From NCBI RefSeq assembly GCF_002865645.1, contig NW_020194627.1:682001-746000 (forward strand): a DNA stretch of 64,000 nt, given 5' to 3'. Position 1 is the stretch's first letter, and the number at the start of each line of letters is the position of its first letter. The position numbers and the translations under genes were made by a program. This document shows positions 60,701-64,000 of the stretch, in pieces. This DNA is from Hyaloscypha bicolor E (taxonomy: Eukaryota > Ascomycota > Leotiomycetes > Helotiales > Hyaloscyphaceae). A model generated the notes under the pieces. The model saw nothing but the letters and a program-made list of their open reading frames with translations, had not been told where the DNA came from and did not search any database.

Positions 60701-61082
60701 ATTTATTAATTAGTAAAAGCTAGATATCTTTTTTATAAGCTATTAAATACTTTTATAAAATTAATTAGTAGTTTCTTTCTTTAATATAAAATAAACTAGA
60801 TTTATTTTAGATTACTAAATATTTTTAAAACTAATCTAAAATCTTTTCTAATTTATATATATAAACTAATTAATATTAGTTTATTAGTAATATATAATAC
60901 TATTATATAAATATAAAATACTAGTTATATTAAATTAGTAAAGTTATTATTATTTAGAAATAGAAAGTATAATATTATAATATTAATATATAATTCCTAA
61001 ATCTATTAAGCCTAATAGAATCTAGTTTATTTATTAAATTACTTATATTATATAACTATTAATAGCTATAGCTATACTAATA
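57749..61082 (-). mobile_element. CopC, 5' half of the split copia element
   Basis: It begins at the element position directly adjacent to where the other half (to 33,603) ends and follows CopA through integrase and gag to the leader. It ends in an LTR (60,874-61,082). An extra AT-rich piece of about 190 bp at 57,851-58,045, absent in CopA, interrupts it. All frames are broken. Confidence 0.75.
60874..61082 (-). repeat. CopC LTR at the 5' half, shortened type
   Basis: 209 bp, TATTAGTTTATTAG to GCTATACTAATA. It lacks about 110 bp present in the LTR at 30,423-30,746 and resembles LTR-S. Confidence 0.7.
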
Positions 61083-61227
61083 CTAAATAAAATAGGTTTT
61101 AATTTCGAATTCTAAAGCTTTTTTTCTTTAATAAATATTTATATAAGTTAATTCTTATATTTATTATAGGCCTATTCCTAGTTTATAATACTTTTTATAA
61201 TTCATAAAATATCTTTTTTATTATTTG

Positions 61228-61432
61228 CTACTATTACTACTATTACTACTATTACTACTATTACTACTATTACTACTATTACTACTATTACTACTATTAC
61301 TACTATTACTACTATTACTACTATTACCTACTATTACTACTATTACTACCTATTACTACTATTACTACTATTTACTACTATTACCTTTACTACTATTACT
61401 ATTATTTACTACTATTACTATTACTATAGTAA
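61228..61432. repeat. Trinucleotide-based microsatellite (ACTATTACT)
   Basis: Long run of ACT/ATT/TAC triplets with a few one-base slips near 61,327 and 61,370. Confidence 0.85.
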
Positions 61433-61905
61433 TAAACTTTAATTACTAGTCTATTATTATTACTACTAACTTGCTTTTTCTATTCTATTTACCTCCTTCT
61501 ACTCTGCTTTTATTTATATTATTATAGCCTTTCTCTTTTTCTTATTACTTGCTATATATCTGTTTTAATAGGCCGGCTATATTACTATTTCTATCCTGGC
61601 CTATTAATTTAAAAACCTAAGCTTGACTAATTTATTAGTTAAGTTTTATTTTATTAATATATATATTTATTATATTAGCAAGTCAAATATATAAATAAAT
61701 ATATATACATATATAGCGGGTTTTTTTAATAGAAGCTATATTAACTATTATGTTATAGTAGAATAAGAATATTTACTATTTCTTTTATAAATACTTTTAT
61801 ATAATATTTTACGAATTATAACTAATTTAATAAATATTTATAAATACGCTCATTATAATTATTACTACTATTACTATTATTATTATTATTATTATTTACT
61901 TTTAC

Positions 61906-62012
61906 TATTATATTACTTTTACTATTATTACTTTTACTATTATTACTTTTACTATTATTACTTTTACTATTATTACTTTTACTATTATTACTTTTACTAT
62001 TATTACTTATTA
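61906..62012. repeat. 15-bp tandem repeat ACTATTATTACTTTT
   Basis: About seven nearly identical units. Confidence 0.8.
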
Positions 62013-64000
62013 TTTTTATTATTTTATTAAGCTTTATAGGAAGCTAATAGTTCTTTATAAAAAGGAAGCAGAAATATTAAAAGAAAATAAAGAAATAAAT
62101 TATTTAATATTAGAAACAGAAATAAATAAAAAGTTATAAATTTTATAAAGAATTATTTAGAAAAGATATATATTTTTAATATTTAATAATATAATATTCT
62201 CGGTTTATTTAAATTCTAAAATATTTAAAGTAATAATTATAAGTTATTAATAAATAAATATAAATATTTATAAGTAGTTATAAATAATTACGGATTCTTA
62301 AATCTTTTAATTTAACTTATAAAGCTATTTAATATTTATAAGGCACTTATAAAAAAATAAAGTATTAAAATAAATTAGCTAAAACCTTAGAATAAATTAT
62401 ATTAAGTATTTTAGATAGGTTTTTATATAATAGAAAAATACTTAAGTCTTTTATAAATCATATACGAGAAATTTCTATATAAAACTACTTATAAATAAAT
62501 ATAGGCATTTATAAATCTAAACTAATTATATAAGAAAACTAATCTTATAATTTATTAATAATTATTATGAAATATGGGAAAACCAGAAATTTCTTTTAAA
62601 AAAAAAGTAATTTCTAGGCTAATATTTATAATAAATAGCTTAATTTGTAAAATTACTTATAACTAGCTATTAAAATCCCTTTTAAATAAGCGGGCCTTAA
62701 TATAATATATTTATAAACTTATAATTATAATTCGAGTTCTATTATATAAACTTTTTTATAAATATAAATTTTATAAAAATAGTATTAGAATTCCGATTTT
62801 AAAAGTAAACTAAAATAATAATAAAAAAAAGAGATTAATACTTTATAATTATTTTATAAATAGCTTATATAAGTTATTACCTAAAAGCTCGTTTGTATTT
62901 AGGGAATTTACTAATTAATATATTTGTAATTAGTCTAGTAAATATTAAAGAATATAAATATTAAGTTCTAAAATTATAATATTTAATATAATTAATAAAT
63001 ACTACTTATAAAAAGTTAATAGATCTATAGTAACCTAAGAAAGAAAACCTGGGAAATAAATATAGTTAAATAGATCTATAATTAATACTAGCTAGTTTAT
63101 ATAATCCGGAATTATTATTATTTTATTAGAATCTAAAATATTAGATAATTTACTAATCTAATAAATAAACTCCTGATTACTTTTACTTTTATAAACCCGT
63201 ATATTAGTTTATAAGCGGAATTACTTAAATTATAGCTAAATAAATAATTAGTAAAGATATATAATAATAATATTAGTCTATAAATTATATAATATAATTA
63301 AAAGAATCTAGATAAAGTTTTTATTTAGAATTATAAATACTTTTCTAAAAAGAATATTATTTATTATAAATTATAAATTTATTAAAAGCTAGTAAATAAT
63401 CTTAAAATAATACTTATATTATATTAGTAGCTTATTTTAGATAATAAGATTTATAAATCAGAAAATTTATATAAGAGTATTCTGTTTTATAATAGAACTT
63501 ATAAATAATTTATAAAGCTTAATTAAATCTTAAACTAGAAATAAAATATATATTCGTTTAATAATAAAAGAATTATAATACCTATAGATATTATATAAAG
63601 AACTATTTGCTTTTACTTATAAAAGTAATAATAAAGCGCCTTATATAAAAATGTCTTGCTTATATTTTCTAGCTTTTATAAATAGAAATAAATTATTTAT
63701 AAATCTAATTTAATAGCTATTATAATTTCTATAAAATATAATTACTAATTAGAATTAAGCTAAATTTATATTATAATTATAAATAATATCTAGTTTTCGA
63801 AAATATATAATATAAATAAGAAATAGTATTTATTAGTCTAATTCTAAATAAAAAACGAAAACCTATAATCTATAACTAATTATTATTAGTTTATAAGCCT
63901 ATATATAAATAAAAAGAGGCCGTAATTATAATACGAGTTAAAAAGCAAAAATAAAAAACTATTATTATAAAAGTAATACTTATACTAATTCTAGGTTACT

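Larger units (their letters stand above)
61083..64000. other. AT-rich degenerate DNA with two microsatellite blocks
   Basis: No gene. A TAC/ATT trinucleotide array (ACTATTACT type) spans about 61,228-61,432. Its + strand translation is a meaningless poly-Leu run. A 15-bp unit ACTATTATTACTTTT repeats about seven times near 61,906-62,012. The rest is an unassigned mutated repeat reaching the window end. Confidence 0.5.

Noticed and set aside
61225..61449. Poly-Leu/Tyr 'protein'
   Set aside because: It is the translation of a trinucleotide microsatellite.
18900..64000. Mitochondrial DNA, because of the extreme AT content
   Set aside because: The content is LTR retrotransposons with target duplications and RIP-type stops. 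No mitochondrial genes or tRNAs are seen.
1..64000. Centromere or telomere
   Set aside because: No TTAGGG arrays are present. An AT-rich nested-repeat block could be pericentromeric, but nothing in the sequence decides this.

Overview
This window looks like chromosomal DNA of a filamentous ascomycete (Pezizomycotina). The genes have short 50-122 bp introns with GT..AG ends. The protein families are fungal. Most of the window is AT-rich wreckage of transposons whose reading frames are full of TAA and TAG where Gln and Trp codons used to be. That pattern is what repeat-induced point mutation (RIP, CpA to TpA) leaves. I see no rRNA, tRNA, CRISPR, telomere repeat or prokaryotic gene organisation.

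Layout. Bases 1-7,070 are RIP-type repeat DNA: a Ty1/copia relic on + (1-4,000), an unassigned stretch, then an element with long inverted ends (about 6,021-6,723). Bases 7,071-18,900 form a gene-bearing island of more balanced composition. It is broken by short AT tracts and by DNA transposons. Its four recognisable host genes are an AusD/Trt5-type SAM methyltransferase (7,459-8,363, -, one intron), an OXNAD1-like flavin/NAD oxidoreductase (9,884-10,818, +, one intron), an alpha/beta-hydrolase of the HSL-like class (11,795-12,885, +, one intron) and an intronless DUF924 protein (16,637-17,536, +). Between them lie a TA-flanked MITE, a hAT-type MITE, a foldback element with a Tc1/mariner transposon inside one arm, a pogo/Fot1-like relic, a Helitron scrap and a hAT relic with an 8-bp target duplication.

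Bases 18,900-64,000 are almost entirely nested LTR retrotransposons. There is one copia family on both strands: CopA - 19,160-25,614; CopB, a short gag-only relative, 25,908-28,578; CopC -, split into 30,423-33,603 and 57,749-61,082; CopE + 42,381-48,850; CopF + 50,982-57,176. One Ty3/gypsy element (+ 33,722-40,367) has equal-length 274-bp LTRs and a perfect ATTAC duplication. The two CopC halves meet at adjacent positions of the family sequence, so 24 kb appears to lie inside one older copia copy. Minisatellites and microsatellites fill several gaps.

How the genes work together. I see no convincing pathway. A methyltransferase, an oxidoreductase and a hydrolase close together resemble parts of a secondary-metabolite locus, but there is no synthase, transporter or cluster regulator, and all are separated by transposons. 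I read them as scattered genes in a transposon-rich compartment. I did not find a clear new defence, toxin or mobile system. The most unusual things are structural: the nested insertions, a 38-bp hairpin repeated four times, and a mariner broken by two RIP-like nonsense changes. Names CopA-CopG and LTR-S are local labels used only in this annotation. Junction coordinates were counted by hand, so relic edges may be off by some bases.
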